Positions 61,470 through 64,000 of a stretch of DNA of 64,000 bases are shown piece after piece. Within the stretch, counting starts at the first letter, position 1. Each line of letters starts with the position of its first letter. This DNA is from Lithospermum erythrorhizon. Lineage: Eukaryota > Streptophyta > Magnoliopsida > Boraginales > Boraginaceae. The stretch lies in assembly GCA_019722365.1 (NCBI GenBank), contig JADFUC010000473.1:141868-205867 (forward strand). The letters run 5' to 3'. Under the pieces are notes generated by a model. That model made no database searches, was not told where the DNA came from, and was given only the letters and a program-made list of their open reading frames with translations. The position numbers were made by a program, and so were the translations under genes.

Positions 61470-61767
61470 TTACTTGGCGCATTGATCCTTAACTATTATA
61501 GATGATATATGCTTTACTAGTTTTAGAATAACCAAGAAAGATTGCCTCATTAGATTTAGCATCAAATTTTCCCAATCTATCTTTGGTGTTAAGAATATAG
61601 CATTTACATCCAAAGACTTTAAAATAATCAATACGAGGGATCTTACCATACCAAAGCTCGTAAGGAGTTTTGTCAAGAATAGGTCTAAGGAATACCCGGT
61701 TGATAGTGTAACACGCGGTGTCAGCGTGTCCCCAAAAGCTATTTTGGCAAATTGTGCTCATCAGCAT
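61470..61767 (-). pseudogene. Integrase C-terminal part of the SIRE-like element
   Basis: TPYELWYGKIPRIDYFKVFG and FDAKSNEAIFLGYSKTSKAY, the conserved C-terminal blocks of copia integrase. Separated from the upstream integrase core by a frameshift near 61770-61816. Confidence 0.78.
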
Positions 61768-61815
61768 GAAGTGCGGCTCATTTCTTGAATGGTCTGTTCT
61801 TTAAACTCTACAACT

Positions 61816-62700
61816 CTATTTTGTTGAGGTGTTCTTGGTGCGAAAAGTTATGTTGGATCCCATACTCCCACAAAACTCCTCGAACTCCTCATTTTCGAAC
61901 TCACCTCCATGATCGCTTCTTATGGCTTTGATTTTGAATCCCTTTTCATTCATGAGCTTTCTACACAACTTAGCAAACTCTTTAAAAGCATCACTTTTTA
62001 TTGTAGAATAAATTACCCAAGTAAACCTCGAGTAATCGTCCACAATAACAAAAACATATTTAGATCCACCCAAACTCTCAACATCCATTTCACCAAACAA
62101 ATCCATATGTAACAAATCAAGCACATGGTTTGACGAAACAAGATTTATAGGTTTAAACGAGGATTTATGCATTTTACCAAGTTGACATGCATCACAAAGT
62201 TTAACCTTTTTATATGTGAGATTTGGTAGACCTTTTACATGTGAGTGCTTATGCAATTTAGATAACATTTCAATGCTAGCATGACCCAACCGTCGATGCC
62301 ATAAACTCACATCATCATGAACCACATTCATGCAAATATTAGCTTCAACCGAATCAAAATTAACATAATACACATTATTCGATCGATAGCCATGCACAAC
62401 AAATGAAGATGAAGCATTTGAAATAACACATTTATGTTTAGAAAATTTAACCTCATAATCATTTTCACATAATTGGCTCACACTTAGCAAATTAAACTTT
62501 ACGCCATCAACAAGTAAAGTATTTTTAATTTTAAAACAACCTTTCTTACCAATACACCCTTTACCTAGGATTTTGGCGGTTTCGTTGTTTGCGAACTTTA
62601 CATTTCCAACCGCCTTGTTACCAAGCTTCAAGAAGAGTGAGGCATCTCCCGTCATGTGCCTTGAACATCCGCTATCCACCATCCAAATGTTTTCTTTCAT
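61816..62700 (-). pseudogene. Protease-integrase segment of the SIRE-like element
   Basis: Open for 294 codons. WMVDSGCSRHMTGD at the start is the copia protease site (DSG). Then NLLSVSQLCENDYEVKFSKH, LWHRRLGHAS (GAG-pre-integrase), an HHCC zinc finger with CDACQLGKMH, and the integrase core MDLFGEMDVESLGG with the second Asp block IRSDHGGEFENEEFEEFC. The frame is lost after FRTKN. Confidence 0.85.
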
Positions 62701-62728
62701 GGATGAGCGGCCCTCCTACAACACAAAG

Positions 62729-64000
62729 TCAATTTCTCATTCGAGGTACCCAATGTGATTTGGGTCCTTGGGGGTTAGTAAGTAGAATGGATTTTCTCAC
62801 AATCCATTTCGGTCTTAGAGACTTGGGACATAAGGTGCCCATTCTCACTAACCTTTGAACGGGACATTTTGAAGACTTGTGATTTCCTTTTTCACAATAA
62901 GTGCAAGTGAAATGCGGTCTTACAAACTTGATACCGGATGATGAAGCAACATTAGAATGATAGGAGTTATCATTTGAATAGCCTAACCCCTTTTTGTTGG
63001 TTGGATAACGTTGAGCATCAAGAATTTCATTCAACTTGTTTGTTCTCAAAGAATATAAGTTGAGTGATTTCTTGAGTTCTACGTTTTCTAACTCAACCTT
63101 TTTAAGATTTTGTTTAAGCTCCAATTTTTCAAGAATGCCGTCATTTTTTAAATTGAGTCAAGCTTTAACAGTGACTTCATTCCAAAGAGAGGTGGTTTTG
63201 GCAAGCAAGCTTTTATTGGTTTTGAAAGTTCCTTCTTTTTAAGCAATTTTTCAAAACTTTCTAATAACTCATTATAATTATTGCTTAACTTGTCAAAATC
63301 ACTACTCGATTGCTCATCATCACTAGTGAGGTCATCATCCGAAAAAGAAATAGAGTTAAGAGGTACCTCCATAGAGTCTTGTGCCATGAGACACACCACA
63401 TTGCATGTTTCCACTTCGGAGTCGGATTCGCTTCCGGATTCATCATCCCAAGTGGCCTTGTTGCATGTTTTCTTGGGTTGGGACCTCTTGGCTAGACGAG
63501 GACAATCCGTCTTAAGATGTCCGGGCTTGTTGCATTCAAAGCATGTTATCTCTTTTGATTTTGCCCTCTTGTCTTGCCTTTCGTACTTCCTTTCATAGTT
63601 GTCATATTTCTTGAAGCTTCTATGACCATGATCATTGTTACTCTTTTTGAATTTTAGAAACTTTTTGAAGTCTCTAGCTAACATGACCATATCTTCATCA
63701 TCCTCATCGCTCTCACTTTTTCATTTACTTTTGAACTTTGTATGTACATACAAGAGCCATTTTCTTTTTATCCCTCAATTCTCGAGCCTTGTTCTTAGCA
63801 ATGACTTCCTCTTCGGCTTTCAAAGAACCAATGAGCTCTTGAGTGGAAAGAGTCTTTATGTCTTTGGCTTCGTTGATAGCACACACCTTTTGGCCAAACT
63901 CGGGATTGACGGCTTCTATGATTCTCCCATTTAATTCTTCTAAGGAGAATGTCTTCCCTAGAGAGTCCAAGTTGTTTATGATGGTGTTGAACCCAGCATC
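62729..64000 (-). pseudogene. Gag remnant of the SIRE-like element, partial
   Basis: Reading from the edge: SLGKTFSLEELNGRIIEAVN and LSTQELIGSLKAEEE (63725-63970), MVMLARDFKKFLKFKK, then a CCHC zinc knuckle CFECNKPGHLKTDCPRL (63148-63690). An acidic Ser-rich region and a second knuckle CTYCEKGNHKSSKCP (62729-63124) follow. Between 63690 and 63725 a TGA and a frame change interrupt the chain. Confidence 0.78.

Larger units (their letters stand above)
59600..64000 (-). mobile_element. Ty1/copia element, SIRE-like, 5' end outside window
   Basis: Reading right to left: gag (to beyond 64000), protease, integrase, RT and RNase H, the copia order. Two zinc knuckles, NPQGPKSHWVPR before the protease, and MDLFGEMDVESLGGSKY in integrase are typical for the SIRE/Maximus group (inference). 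Frames are broken in several places, but one 294-aa stretch (61816-62700) is intact. Confidence 0.8.

Noticed and set aside
61909..63598. Plus-strand ORFs at the right end
   Set aside because: Shadows of the minus-strand copia gag and integrase.
1..64000. CRISPR arrays, operons or bacterial-type gene systems
   Set aside because: The window is plant nuclear DNA with GT-AG introns; no regularly spaced short repeats of CRISPR type were seen.
1..64000. tRNA or rRNA genes
   Set aside because: tRNA-like A and B boxes were found only in SINE-like contexts with A-tails or without a foldable cloverleaf; no rRNA sequence recognised.

Overview
This is a gene-poor stretch of a nuclear plant genome, most likely a core eudicot. 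The evidence is intron-bearing plant genes (GH3, pinoresinol-lariciresinol reductase, RPN9, MYB-CC, PLS-type PPR), AT-rich intergenic DNA, plant Ty3/gypsy Tat-type and Ty1/copia elements, Stowaway-like MITEs, Helitron-like ends and tRNA-derived SINEs. The sequence does not fix the species.

Layout. 1-520: 5' part of a PPR protein gene on the minus strand, leaving the window at base 1. 1671-11853: a decayed Tat-lineage Ty3/gypsy element on the minus strand (LTRs 1671-2166 and 11153-11853, gag/PR at about 9.5-11.1 kb, RT at about 8.3-9.0 kb, RNase H at 7.25-7.5 kb, integrase at 6.4-7.0 kb). Between integrase and 3' LTR an extra coding region with its own TATA box runs antisense (about 2.4-5.5 kb). 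13850-17669: complete six-exon gene for proteasome lid subunit RPN9 (386 aa). 19938-21330: 3' half of a MYB-CC (PHL-type) gene with no visible MYB exon. 25270-27735: complete four-exon pinoresinol-lariciresinol reductase-like gene (312 aa). 27871-31484: frame-broken Ty1/copia element just downstream of it. 32-44 kb: AT-rich transposon graveyard with SINEs, a nearly perfect 225-bp inverted duplication, nested Helitron-like elements and a SINE with a perfect 17-bp target-site duplication. 44621-about 50560: large LTR element with no recognisable gag-pol. 53090-55973: complete three-exon GH3 acyl acid-amido synthetase gene (598 aa). 56396-58565: MITE and long-TIR element. 59-64 kb: SIRE-like Ty1/copia element on the minus strand, running off the right edge.

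The host genes do not form one pathway: protein degradation (RPN9), auxin homeostasis (GH3), lignan synthesis (PLR), organelle RNA processing (PPR), and a possible phosphate-response relic (MYB-CC). They are islands between transposons. The four host coding sequences are free of frameshifts, whereas every retroelement coding region is dense in one- and two-base indels. The most unusual items are the antisense PF04195-like ORF with a promoter, the headless MYB-CC gene, the 225-bp palindrome beside a SINE, the nested Helitrons with triplicated 5' ends, and the non-autonomous LTR element with internal tandem repeats.
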